Positions 25,640 through 34,416 of a stretch of 51,355 nt of DNA are shown in pieces (within the stretch, counting starts at the first letter, position 1; each line of letters opens with the position of its first letter). The notes below the pieces were generated by a model. That model made no database searches, was not told the origin of the DNA, and saw only the letters and a program-made list of their open reading frames with translations. Location: assembly GCA_902606445.1 (NCBI GenBank), contig CACLGJ010000004.1, positions 1 through 51,355 of the forward strand, written 5' to 3'. This stretch comes from an uncultured Pelagibacteraceae bacterium (GTDB lineage: Bacteria; Pseudomonadota; Alphaproteobacteria; Pelagibacterales; Pelagibacteraceae). A program made the position numbers and the translations under genes.

Positions 25640-27033
25640 TTCATTAAATTTGGTAAATTTTTTATCCAATTAGAGATTGATCCAGCTCCCATTCCAACAA
25701 CAATTTTTTTTCCATACATATTTTGTTTAAGATATTTTGCTAGTTCATAATTGTTTTGAACAATAAATAATTTAACATTTGAATTTTTTATAATTTTTCT
25801 AGCAAAATTATCATAACTAAATCCTAATTTAATTTTTTCACCAGCTGAATAAATAGGACATAATATAACTGTATCAGCATCTCTAAACGCACAAGTAAAC
25901 TCTTTCTTAAGATCTTTAAGTCTTGAGACTCTATGAGGTTGAAATATACAAACTTTTTCAAATTTTTTAAAAACTTTTTTAATACCTTGTAATACAAATT
26001 TTATCTCTGTAGGGTGATGAGCATAATCATCATAAAAATCAATTTTATTATAGGTAAAAATTTTATTAAATCTTCGCTGTACTCCTTTAAATTTTATCAA
26101 TCCTAATTTTATTCTTGGAATAGGGATTCCAATGGTAAGAGCTACTCCTATTGCACCTACAGCATTTCTTATATTATGAATACCCAATAAAGGAATTTTT
26201 AAATCTTTAATATTCAAAATTTTCTTATTTGGTAATTTTACTTTAAGATTAAATTTAGAAAATGACTTACGTTGATCAATATTATTTATAATAAAATTTG
26301 AATTTTCTTTTTGGCCGTAGGTATAAAAGTTTTTATTTTTAATCAATTTTATTAAATCTCTATTAATTTTGTCATCATTGCATATGAAACATTTACCAAA
26401 AGATGGTGTTTTGTTAATGAATTTAATAAAATGATTTTTTAAATCTTTAACAGATTTATAATAATCCATATGTTCTCTATCAACATTAGTCACTATTGAG
26501 TAAGTGGGTGCAATATGTACGAAACTGCCATCAGACTCATCAGCTTCCAAAACAGACCAATCACTTTTTCCCAATTTAGCATTATTTTTAATTGAATTTA
26601 TTACTCCACCATTAATTATTGTTGGATCAATTTTTGACTCTTGAAAAATAGATGTGATAAGAGATGTTGTTGTCGTTTTTCCATGAGATCCCACAACAAC
26701 AATATTTTTCATAAGAGAAACAATACTAGCCAACATTTCCCCTCTCTTAATAATCACAATTTTTCTTCGTCTAGCCTCAACCAATTCAGGATTAGTTTTT
26801 TTAATTGCGGAAGAAATAACTACTATGGTAGCATTTTTAAGATTTTTTTTTGATTGATCTAAATAAATTTTTATGTTTTCTTTTTTTAAACGATCAATAT
26901 TTCTATTATTATTAATATCGCTACCTTGTACTCTAAATCCTTGACCTTTCATTATTAGGGCTAAACCACTCATCCCTATTCCACCTATACCAATAAAATG
27001 GATTATTTCTTTTTTTGCTATTTCAATAGTCAT
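25636..27033 (-). CDS. murC: UDP-N-acetylmuramate--L-alanine ligase
   Basis: This 465-residue Mur ligase adds L-Ala to UDP-MurNAc. It has the N-terminal Gly-Ile-Gly-Gly-Ile-Gly-Met-Ser-Gly UDP-binding motif, the ATP P-loop Gly-Ser-His-Gly-Lys-Thr-Thr-Thr, Glu-Ala-Asp-Glu-Ser-Asp-Gly-Ser, Asn-Val-Asp-x-Glu-His-Met-Asp-Tyr, the Asp-Asp-Tyr-Ala-His-His-Pro-Thr-Glu segment and the final Gly-Met-Gly-Ala-Gly-Ser-Ile. It overlaps murG by 11 bases and murB by four. Confidence 0.96.
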   Translation of the reverse strand: MTIEIAKKEIIHFIGIGGIGMSGLALIMKGQGFRVQGSDINNNRNIDRLKKENIKIYLDQSKKNLKNATIVVISSAIKKTNPELVEARRRKIVIIKRGEMLASIVSLMKNIVVVGSHGKTTTTSLITSIFQESKIDPTIINGGVINSIKNNAKLGKSDWSVLEADESDGSFVHIAPTYSIVTNVDREHMDYYKSVKDLKNHFIKFINKTPSFGKCFICNDDKINRDLIKLIKNKNFYTYGQKENSNFIINNIDQRKSFSKFNLKVKLPNKKILNIKDLKIPLLGIHNIRNAVGAIGVALTIGIPIPRIKLGLIKFKGVQRRFNKIFTYNKIDFYDDYAHHPTEIKFVLQGIKKVFKKFEKVCIFQPHRVSRLKDLKKEFTCAFRDADTVILCPIYSAGEKIKLGFSYDNFARKIIKNSNVKLFIVQNNYELAKYLKQNMYGKKIVVGMGAGSISNWIKNLPNLMK

Positions 27034-28087
27034 TGATAATTTTTTTTAATTTTTGATTAATATTTTTCCAAGAGTTCGCATAATTTAATTTTTGTAAATT
27101 TGTTTTTTTATTAATAAATTCTGATTTGTCTTCTAATAAATTTATAATAAAATTTGACAAATTTTTCTTATTTAATCCTTTTTGATCAAGAATCCAACAA
27201 CATCCCTTTTTTTCATAATATTCGGCATTTTTCATTTGATGATTATCTTTTGATGTTGGTAAAGGTATGGCTATGAATGGTTTTTCTAAAAATGAGATCT
27301 CTGCTAATGAAGTTGCGCCAGCTCTTGTAATGCATAAATCAGAAATATTAATTAGATTAATTAAATTTTGATCAAAATCAAAAATTTTATTATCAACACC
27401 AATTGAGTTATAAAAATTTTTTAAACCATCAATGTTTTCTTTGTTAGTTTGTTGAATTACCTTAATTGAAAAATTATTTGAGATCTCTGGTATTATTTCT
27501 TTAAATAAAACATCAAATATCTGGGCCCCCTGACTCCCTCCAAATATTAAAAAACAAAATTTATCATTTATATTCCTGTTTTTTTGTAATTTATAAAAAT
27601 CTTTTGAAATTAATGGTTTAATTAATTCAATTTTATTCAAATACTTTTGAGGAAAATTTGATATTTGATTTGAATAACAAAATATTTTATTTGCAAAATT
27701 TAAAAAAAATTTATTTCCTCTTCCTAAAACTAAATTTGGTTCAATTAAATAAATAGGTAATCTTAGGATTATTGCAGAAATTATTACAGGTAATGACATA
27801 TATCCACCGATTGAAATAATTTTTTGAAAATTTTTTTTTTTTAAAAAAATTAAAGATTTAAATATTAAATATCCTAACTTAATAATTTTGTATGGTAGAT
27901 TGAGACTTAAATTAAATCTTGGTGTATTTATTATTATCGTTTTATCATTAGGTGAAGATAAATATTTTAATCCTCTTACATCAGTAGAAAAATAAACTTG
28001 AGAAAAATCCTCTAAATGTTCTTTAATTATTTGAGCAGGTATTACATGTCCTCCTGTCCCGCCTGTTGTTATTAATATTTTTTCCAC
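27023..28087 (-). CDS. murG: MurG N-acetylglucosaminyltransferase (lipid II synthesis)
   Basis: This 354-residue GT-B enzyme transfers GlcNAc to lipid I at the inner face of the cytoplasmic membrane. It carries Thr-Thr-Gly-Gly-Thr-Gly-Gly-His-Val-Ile-Pro-Ala at the start, Ser-Ile-Gly-Gly-Tyr-Met-Ser-Leu-Pro, Phe-Gly-Gly-Ser-Gln-Gly-Ala (donor loop) and Arg-Ala-Gly-Ala-Thr-Ser-Leu-Ala-Glu. It starts two bases after ftsW and overlaps murC by 11. Confidence 0.95.
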   Translation of the reverse strand: MEKILITTGGTGGHVIPAQIIKEHLEDFSQVYFSTDVRGLKYLSSPNDKTIIINTPRFNLSLNLPYKIIKLGYLIFKSLIFLKKKNFQKIISIGGYMSLPVIISAIILRLPIYLIEPNLVLGRGNKFFLNFANKIFCYSNQISNFPQKYLNKIELIKPLISKDFYKLQKNRNINDKFCFLIFGGSQGAQIFDVLFKEIIPEISNNFSIKVIQQTNKENIDGLKNFYNSIGVDNKIFDFDQNLINLINISDLCITRAGATSLAEISFLEKPFIAIPLPTSKDNHQMKNAEYYEKKGCCWILDQKGLNKKNLSNFIINLLEDKSEFINKKTNLQKLNYANSWKNINQKLKKIINDY

Positions 28088-28089
28088 TT

Positions 28090-29217
28090 TTAAAGTTCAA
28101 CTTTTCTTTTTGTCAAATTTAAGATTATGCCAGAGAATATTGAAATACTAATAATTGATGAACCTCCATAACTTAAAAATGGCAAAGTCATCCCAGTTGT
28201 GGGAAATAATCTTATATTTACCCCAATATGAATCATTGCTTGTAATAATATCAAACTCGCTGAACCAATTAAGATTAATCTAGCAGTATCATCTGTCTCA
28301 TTTTCTACTTTTTTGAATATGTAATAAATTAATGCTAAAAATATGAGCAATATTAACATTATTACGATAACTCCAAACTCTTCCGAGATAACAGAAATAA
28401 TATAATCAGTATGAGCCTCTGGTACATTGTTTTTTAATGTGCCCTCACCTATTCCTTTACCAAAAAAACCACCACTTGTAATAGACTCAATTGCCTTATC
28501 TGATTGAAAATTGTGTGTTCCTGTATCTGAATCAAAAAAAGATAAAATTCGATTTTTTATGTATTCAAATTTTGGAACAAAAAAAGTCAAATATAATAAA
28601 AAAACAATAACTAAAATTGAGGTTGACAATAAGAAAATCAAATTAATTCCAGAAACAAAAATTAGAGTTATCCAACTTGAGGTTATTAATAAAGTTTGGC
28701 CTAAGTCAGGTTGAATTATCAATAATGAAACAATTAATAATGTTAATAATAATGAAAAAATAAATTTTAGTGACAAATTAGAAAAATTTTTATTTGAAAT
28801 TATTAAAGCCAGCATAATAATGAAAAAAGGTTTTACAAATTCAATAGGTTGTATTCTTGGGAAAAAAAAAATATCAATCCATCTTTTGGAACCTTTCACC
28901 TCAGTTCCAATAAAAGGAACTAAAATCAATAAAATAAACGTAAAAAAAAAAATATAAATTGAAAATTTGTATAAAATTTTTGTTTCTAAAAATGATATAA
29001 CAAAAATAATTATCAATCCCAACAAAACAAATATTAAATGTTTGAAAAAGAAAAAATAACTATTTGTATCTAATTTGTCTGATGCAATAAACGAGGTAGA
29101 GACAAGAGAAAAAAATAAACCAATTAATAAAAAAGTTATTATGAAGCTTAAAATTATTCTATCGATATTCTTCCACCATTTATAAAATGATAAATTATTA
29201 AAAAAATTATTTAACAC
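28090..29217 (-). CDS. ftsW: Lipid II glycosyltransferase FtsW (SEDS family)
   Basis: This 375-residue SEDS protein has about ten membrane helices. Family marks include Ser-Lys-Arg-Trp-Ile-Asp with Gln-Pro-Ile-Glu-Phe-Val-Lys-Pro, Gln-Pro-Asp-Leu-Gly-Gln-Thr, the long loop with Ala-His-Thr-Asp-Tyr-Ile-Ile-Ser-Val, Phe-Pro-Thr-Thr-Gly-Met-Thr-Leu-Pro-Phe-Leu-Ser-Tyr-Gly-Gly-Ser. It polymerises glycan strands at the septum with its partner transpeptidase FtsI, encoded in the same cluster. It overlaps murD by 11 bases. Confidence 0.95.
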   Translation of the reverse strand: MLNNFFNNLSFYKWWKNIDRIILSFIITFLLIGLFFSLVSTSFIASDKLDTNSYFFFFKHLIFVLLGLIIIFVISFLETKILYKFSIYIFFFTFILLILVPFIGTEVKGSKRWIDIFFFPRIQPIEFVKPFFIIMLALIISNKNFSNLSLKFIFSLLLTLLIVSLLIIQPDLGQTLLITSSWITLIFVSGINLIFLLSTSILVIVFLLYLTFFVPKFEYIKNRILSFFDSDTGTHNFQSDKAIESITSGGFFGKGIGEGTLKNNVPEAHTDYIISVISEEFGVIVIMLILLIFLALIYYIFKKVENETDDTARLILIGSASLILLQAMIHIGVNIRLFPTTGMTLPFLSYGGSSIISISIFSGIILNLTKRKVEL

Positions 29218-30484
29218 TTTTATATTTTTCTATTAATTGGTTAAAATATTTTCCCCTATCTTCAAAATTTTTAAAATCATCAAATGATGCTGCGGCTGGA
29301 CTAAATAGAATTGTTTTATGTTTTGAATTATCATTTCTTATATCTTGAGATAACTCAATCCAAGCCTTTTTTAGATCTGAAAATTTTTTTAATTTTATCT
29401 TATTCCTTAAATCAGATAAAAATTTTTTTTTGTTTCTTCCAAATAGATAGCCTTTGATATTTCTGTAAAAATTTTTTGGTAAAATAAATTTATCACCCTT
29501 TTTTGGAATTCCACCAAATAACCAATATATATTATCTTTTTCTTTTAAAATTTCGGTTGAGGAAGAATAACTTGTTGATTTAGAGTCATTGATAATTAAA
29601 AGATTTTTGTTTTTAAAAATTATTTGTTGGCGATAAATAAGTCCTTTAAAATTTTTTACAGTTTGAATTAAATTTTTTTTCTTAATTTTAAAAACTTTTC
29701 CTAAACTTATAACAAATGATAAATTTTCTTTATTTGATCCTGATAAAAAATTTTCATTTTTAAATTTATTAAGAAATTTTTTTTTTAAATTAATATCAAC
29801 CATAATAATCTTACTTTGAAATTTTGTTTTTTTAATCTTTGATGTAATCCTAGAGTCGTTTTTATTTACAAAAGCAAAACAGTCTTGACTCTGATTTTGC
29901 AATAACTTGAATTTTGCACTAACGTATTTTTGTATAGTTTGATGTCTCTCTAAATGATCAGGTGAAATATTTAATATGGCTGCATATTTTGATCTAAATA
30001 GTTTGCTATATTCTAATTGATAAGATGAGGCCTCAATTATAAAAATTGTTTTCTTTTTAAAATTTTTTATTGATAAGATTGGTCTTCCAATATTGCCACC
30101 AAGTCTTACATCAATTTTTTGTTTTTTTAAAACTTCATATAGTAATTGACATGTTGTGGATTTACCATTTGTTCCCGTAATAGTAATACATTGATTTCTA
30201 TTAAATGAGTAAAATACGTCTAAATCAGTATAAATAATTTTCGAATTTTTTTTTAAAAATTTACTCAATTTGCATTTATTAATATCTATACCTGGGCTAA
30301 TTATTATTACATCAAATTTAAGTTTTTTTATTTGTTTCGCAGAAATCAAATTTTTTTGATAATCATCATACAAAAAAATCTTATTTTTTTTATTACGTAA
30401 ATAATGAATTGATGAAAGGCCACTTTTACCAAGTCCATAAATAAGAATTTTTTTATTTATAAAAATGTTTAAATTATCATTCAT
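29207..30484 (-). CDS. murD: UDP-N-acetylmuramoylalanine--D-glutamate ligase
   Basis: From the ATG at 30484 the protein has 425 residues, with Gly-Leu-Gly-Lys-Ser-Gly-Leu-Ser-Ser (UDP domain), the P-loop Gly-Thr-Asn-Gly-Lys-Ser-Thr, Gly-Gly-Asn-Ile-Gly-Arg-Pro, Asn-Ile-Ser-Pro-Asp-His-Leu-Glu-Arg-His and the C-terminal Phe-Ser-Pro-Ala-Ala-Ala-Ser-Phe-Asp-Asp-Phe. It adds D-Glu to UDP-MurNAc-L-Ala. I reject an upstream in-frame start at 30541 because it would read 57 bases into mraY, whereas 30484 makes a TAATG junction with the mraY stop. It overlaps ftsW by 11 bases. Confidence 0.93.
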   Translation of the reverse strand: MNDNLNIFINKKILIYGLGKSGLSSIHYLRNKKNKIFLYDDYQKNLISAKQIKKLKFDVIIISPGIDINKCKLSKFLKKNSKIIYTDLDVFYSFNRNQCITITGTNGKSTTCQLLYEVLKKQKIDVRLGGNIGRPILSIKNFKKKTIFIIEASSYQLEYSKLFRSKYAAILNISPDHLERHQTIQKYVSAKFKLLQNQSQDCFAFVNKNDSRITSKIKKTKFQSKIIMVDINLKKKFLNKFKNENFLSGSNKENLSFVISLGKVFKIKKKNLIQTVKNFKGLIYRQQIIFKNKNLLIINDSKSTSYSSSTEILKEKDNIYWLFGGIPKKGDKFILPKNFYRNIKGYLFGRNKKKFLSDLRNKIKLKKFSDLKKAWIELSQDIRNDNSKHKTILFSPAAASFDDFKNFEDRGKYFNQLIEKYKSVK

Positions 30485-31569
30485 TATCTTAACTTTAGGG
30501 TAGCCAAACCAATTAAAGCTAAAATTATTGAAATGATCCAAAATCTAATGACAACAGTAGATTCGGGCCAACCTTTTTTTTCAAAATGATGATGAATAGG
30601 TGCCATTCTAAAAACTCTTTTTCCTGTTAGCTTGTAAGAAATAACTTGAACAATTACTGAAAGAGCCTCCAAAACAAAAAGTCCCCCTGTTATTGCTAGA
30701 ACAATCTCATGTTTTGTGATTATCCCAATTGCTCCAAGAGATCCTCCGAGTGATAATGAACCTGTATCACCCATAAATATTTTTGCTGGTGGCGCATTAA
30801 ACCATAAAAAACCTAAACAAGAGCCGATGATAGATCCACAAAAAATTGCAATTTCCCCTGTTCCCTCTAAATAAATAATTTGTAGATAATCTGAAAAAAT
30901 AATATTGCCTGAAACATAGCTAATAAAAGCAAAGCAAGCAGCAACTAGAATTACTGGCACAGTTGCAAGACCATCCAATCCATCTGTTAAATTTACAGCA
31001 TTCGAAGACCCAATAATTACAAAAAGAGAGAATGGGATAAAAAACCAACTAAGGTTTACAAATAAATCTTTGAAAAATGGAAAATATAAATATGTAAATT
31101 CTTGATAATCAAGATAATAAGTTAAAAAACTAATTCCAATTATTGAGATAATAATTTGACTTAATAATTTGAACCTTAATGATATCCCAGTTGAATTATT
31201 ACTTTTAATTTTTTTATAATCATCAAGGGCTCCAAGCAAACCAAATGAAATCAAGATATATAATGTAAATAAAATATAGATATTTTTGATATCTGCCCAC
31301 ATCAAAACCGATAAAATAATTCCAATTAATATCACTAGACCACCCATTGTAGGTGTGCCAATTTTTTTAATTATGTGATCTTCTGGTCCATCATCTCTAA
31401 TAGGATTTACAAATTTTTTATGTGAAACCATTTTGATAAATGGGCCCCCAATAATTAAAACAATTATCAATGAGGTAAAAACAGCTAAGCCAACTCTAAA
31501 TGTGATATATTTAAAAACGTTTAAAAAACTAAAAATATCTACAAAATCTAATAAAAAACTATAAAGCAT
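30484..31569 (-). CDS. mraY: Phospho-N-acetylmuramoyl-pentapeptide-transferase
   Basis: This 361-residue, ten-helix enzyme makes lipid I from UDP-MurNAc-pentapeptide and undecaprenyl phosphate. It has Gly-Thr-Pro-Thr-Met-Gly-Gly, Asp-Asp-Tyr-Lys-Lys near the first catalytic Asp, Asn-Ala-Val-Asn-Leu-Thr-Asp-Gly-Leu-Asp-Gly-Leu-Ala, Phe-Met-Gly-Asp-Thr-Gly-Ser-Leu and the Pro-Ile-His-His-His-Phe-Glu histidine cluster. It overlaps the murE-murF fusion by 11 bases and murD by one. Confidence 0.97.
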   Translation of the reverse strand: MLYSFLLDFVDIFSFLNVFKYITFRVGLAVFTSLIIVLIIGGPFIKMVSHKKFVNPIRDDGPEDHIIKKIGTPTMGGLVILIGIILSVLMWADIKNIYILFTLYILISFGLLGALDDYKKIKSNNSTGISLRFKLLSQIIISIIGISFLTYYLDYQEFTYLYFPFFKDLFVNLSWFFIPFSLFVIIGSSNAVNLTDGLDGLATVPVILVAACFAFISYVSGNIIFSDYLQIIYLEGTGEIAIFCGSIIGSCLGFLWFNAPPAKIFMGDTGSLSLGGSLGAIGIITKHEIVLAITGGLFVLEALSVIVQVISYKLTGKRVFRMAPIHHHFEKKGWPESTVVIRFWIISIILALIGLATLKLR

Positions 31570-34414
31570 TTAATTTATTTAATTTTAATAATTGGGATTT
31601 CTTGAAAAGGCCAGTAGAATTAGAACCTTTAATCATCAAATAATCGTTAGAATTTAATGTTTTATTTATTAAATCTTTAACTTTAGATATATTATTCAAG
31701 ATCAATCCTCTTTTATGTTTTTTTATAGCTTGGTAGGTTTTTTTAACATCTTTTCCATAAATATGGATTTTATCTATATCTAATTTATTAATAGTTTTGG
31801 CAATTGATATATGGTGTTTAATTGAATTGCGACCTAATTCCAACATATCTCCAAGCAAAACATGCTTTTTATTTTTTTTTATTTTTTTATTCCCAAAATT
31901 AATTAGAGCTGTTTTTAATGATAATGGATTTGAGTTATAACTTTCATCAATAAAATTAATAATCTTACTATTAAATTTTATTTTTGAAAAATCTCCACGT
32001 CCATCAGGAATTTTATAATTTAAAAAAATATTTTTCGAAATATTTTTTAAATCATAGAACAGACTTATACTTGTTAGCGCAGCTAATAAATTCTGAATAT
32101 GGTTTTGTGAATCACTATTTGAATAGAAAAAATATTTTTTAGAATCTATCTTAAAAAAAATTTTAAATTTTTTACCAATTTTTACAATTTTATTAAATTT
32201 AGAATAACTATTTTTTTTTTTTATACTAAATGAAAAAATTTTCAAATTTTGTTTGTTAGCTCTTTTTTTTAAATACTCAAAAAACTTATCATCTTTATTT
32301 AAGATAATACTTCCACCATCACTTACATTGTTAATGATCTCTGATTTTGCATCAGCAATACCATGTATATTTTTAAAGTTTTTAGAATGTGCATAGCTAA
32401 TGTTTGTTATAATGGCTAAATTAGGTTTTAAAATTTTCGTTAAAAAATCTATTTCTCCTTTTTTATCCATTCCAACCTCAAAAACACCAAATTTTTTATT
32501 TTGTTTTAAATTCAATAGACTTAAGGGTACTCCAAATTTATTATTGAATGAACTTGGAGAAAAATATGTTTTTGAAATTTTAGTTAAACTTTCTCCAAGT
32601 AATTTTTTTAATGTGGTTTTGCCGCAACTCCCTGTAATACCAATTATATTTGCGTTAACATTATCTCTATAATTCTTTGCACACTCAGTTAAAAAATTTA
32701 AAGTATTTGCTACCTTAATTTGTTTAGATAAAGAAATATTCTTATTAATTTTTTGTGTTATTAACAATGAGGATTTTTTTTTAAAAGCCTCTTTCAAAAA
32801 TTTACTTCCGTCTTTTTTTTTTCCTTTAATAGCAAAAAAAATATCATTTTTTTTTAAATCTTTAGAGTTGATTGATATTTTATTTAACTTAAATTTTTTA
32901 GAAATTATTTTTGTTTTCTCTTGAATAATGTTTAATCTAAAATCATGAAATAGTTTCTTGTTCTTATTTTTTATTGAGACTAAAATTTCATCTCGATCAG
33001 AAAAATAATATTTTTTACTTTTGTATTCTTGAATTTTTTCATGACCTTTGCCTGCAATAATTGCAATTTCACCGCTGCAAAGATCATTAATACAATTATT
33101 TATTGCCGATTTTCTATTTGAAATTTCAATTAGATTTTTACTCTTAATTCCTTTTTTTATTTGAGTTCTAATTTTTTTCGGGTTTTCTCCTCTAGGATTA
33201 TCGTCAGTTAGGTAAATTAAATCTGCAAATTCTGATGCAATTTTACCCATTTTGATTCTTTTGGTTTTATCTCTTTCACCACCACAACCAAAAACTAGTC
33301 TAATTTTTGAATAAGGAAATTGTTCTTTAATATTGGTTAAAACTATCTTAAGTGCATCTGGAGTGTGTGCATAATCTAAGATAACCCTACTATTATCTTT
33401 TAACATACCAACACTTTCAAATCTGCCCTCAGTGGGCTTAATTTTATGCATTAATTTTGCAACTGAGCTAATATTAAGACCACATCTCTCTGCAGCTAAC
33501 ATTGCCATTAAAACATTTTTAATTTGAACTTTTCCAATTAAATTTATTCTAAATTTAATAATTTTTTTTTTATTTTTAATTCCAACTCTTAAAATTTGTT
33601 GGTCTTTGTCATATTTGTGAGAAAGTAATTCTAAATCAGAATTCGAACTATAAACCGTTAATAATTCTAAATTTTTTTTATCTGAAATCTTCTTTAATAT
33701 TTTATATTGTGGAATTGTTGCATCAGTAATAATAACACCATTTTTTTTTATTAATTCTCTAAATAGATATAGTTTTGAGTTTAGATAATCGGAAATATTT
33801 TTATGATAATCTAAATGATCATGGGATAAATTAGTAAAGATACCAATATCAAAATCTAGACCATCTAACCTATTTTGTTTTAAACCATGACTTGAAGCTT
33901 CCAAAATTATATTATTTATTTTTTTTTTAATTAAAAAGTTTATGGTTTCTCTCAATTTAATAGGATTAAGAGTTGTATTAGTTATTGTTTTATTTTTATT
34001 TTCAAACTGAATACCAATAGTTCCTATTGAGGCAGATTTTTTTTTATTTAAATTTAAAATCTGATAATAAAAATCTGATACAGATGACTTTCCATTTGTG
34101 CCAGTAACTGCAACTAAATTTTTTGGTTTTTTTTTTAAAAATTTATATGATAATTCTGAAAGTAGTTTTCTTGGATTTTTATTTATAATAAACTTTATAC
34201 CTTTTTTATTTATCTTTAAGTTTTTTTCAGAAATTATTATTCTTGCACCACGATTAATTGCATCATTAATAAAATTATTACCATCAAATTTATTTCCCCT
34301 AATGGCAAAAAAAATATAATTTTTTTTAACTTCTCTGCTGTTAAAAGCAAAACCAGAAAAGTTAAGCCTAGAATGCTCTTTTTCTAACTTTTCTATGAAA
34401 TTTCCTAGATACAT
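31559..34414 (-). CDS. murE-murF: Fused MurE-MurF: meso-DAP-adding and D-Ala-D-Ala-adding Mur ligases
   Basis: This 951-residue protein is two complete Mur ligases in tandem. MurE (about 1-485) has Asn-Ser-Arg-Glu-Val near residue 26, P-loop Gly-Thr-Asn-Gly-Lys-Ser-Ser, His-Asp-His-Leu-Asp-Tyr-His, the Glu-Gly-Arg-Phe-Glu joint, and Asp-Asn-Pro-Arg, the mark of meso-diaminopimelate specificity. MurF (about 495-951) has Ile-Asn-Ser-Lys-Asp-Leu, P-loop Gly-Ser-Cys-Gly-Lys-Thr-Thr, Glu-Val-Gly-Met-Asp-Lys-Lys-Gly-Glu-Ile and Asp-Glu-Ser-Tyr-Asn-Ser-Asn-Pro. Consecutive reactions are thus on one chain. There is no stop or restart between the halves. It sits two bases after ftsI and overlaps mraY by 11. 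Confidence 0.95.
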   Translation of the reverse strand: MYLGNFIEKLEKEHSRLNFSGFAFNSREVKKNYIFFAIRGNKFDGNNFINDAINRGARIIISEKNLKINKKGIKFIINKNPRKLLSELSYKFLKKKPKNLVAVTGTNGKSSVSDFYYQILNLNKKKSASIGTIGIQFENKNKTITNTTLNPIKLRETINFLIKKKINNIILEASSHGLKQNRLDGLDFDIGIFTNLSHDHLDYHKNISDYLNSKLYLFRELIKKNGVIITDATIPQYKILKKISDKKNLELLTVYSSNSDLELLSHKYDKDQQILRVGIKNKKKIIKFRINLIGKVQIKNVLMAMLAAERCGLNISSVAKLMHKIKPTEGRFESVGMLKDNSRVILDYAHTPDALKIVLTNIKEQFPYSKIRLVFGCGGERDKTKRIKMGKIASEFADLIYLTDDNPRGENPKKIRTQIKKGIKSKNLIEISNRKSAINNCINDLCSGEIAIIAGKGHEKIQEYKSKKYYFSDRDEILVSIKNKNKKLFHDFRLNIIQEKTKIISKKFKLNKISINSKDLKKNDIFFAIKGKKKDGSKFLKEAFKKKSSLLITQKINKNISLSKQIKVANTLNFLTECAKNYRDNVNANIIGITGSCGKTTLKKLLGESLTKISKTYFSPSSFNNKFGVPLSLLNLKQNKKFGVFEVGMDKKGEIDFLTKILKPNLAIITNISYAHSKNFKNIHGIADAKSEIINNVSDGGSIILNKDDKFFEYLKKRANKQNLKIFSFSIKKKNSYSKFNKIVKIGKKFKIFFKIDSKKYFFYSNSDSQNHIQNLLAALTSISLFYDLKNISKNIFLNYKIPDGRGDFSKIKFNSKIINFIDESYNSNPLSLKTALINFGNKKIKKNKKHVLLGDMLELGRNSIKHHISIAKTINKLDIDKIHIYGKDVKKTYQAIKKHKRGLILNNISKVKDLINKTLNSNDYLMIKGSNSTGLFKKSQLLKLNKLNAL

Positions 34415-34416
34415 TT

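Noticed and set aside
25640..25669. Longer MurB with ten extra residues
   Set aside because: The ATG at 25639 forms the ATGA overlap typical of this cluster and gives normal length.
30485..30541. Longer MurD with 19 extra N-terminal residues
   Set aside because: It would run back through the mraY coding end; the ATG at 30484 gives a TAATG junction and normal length.
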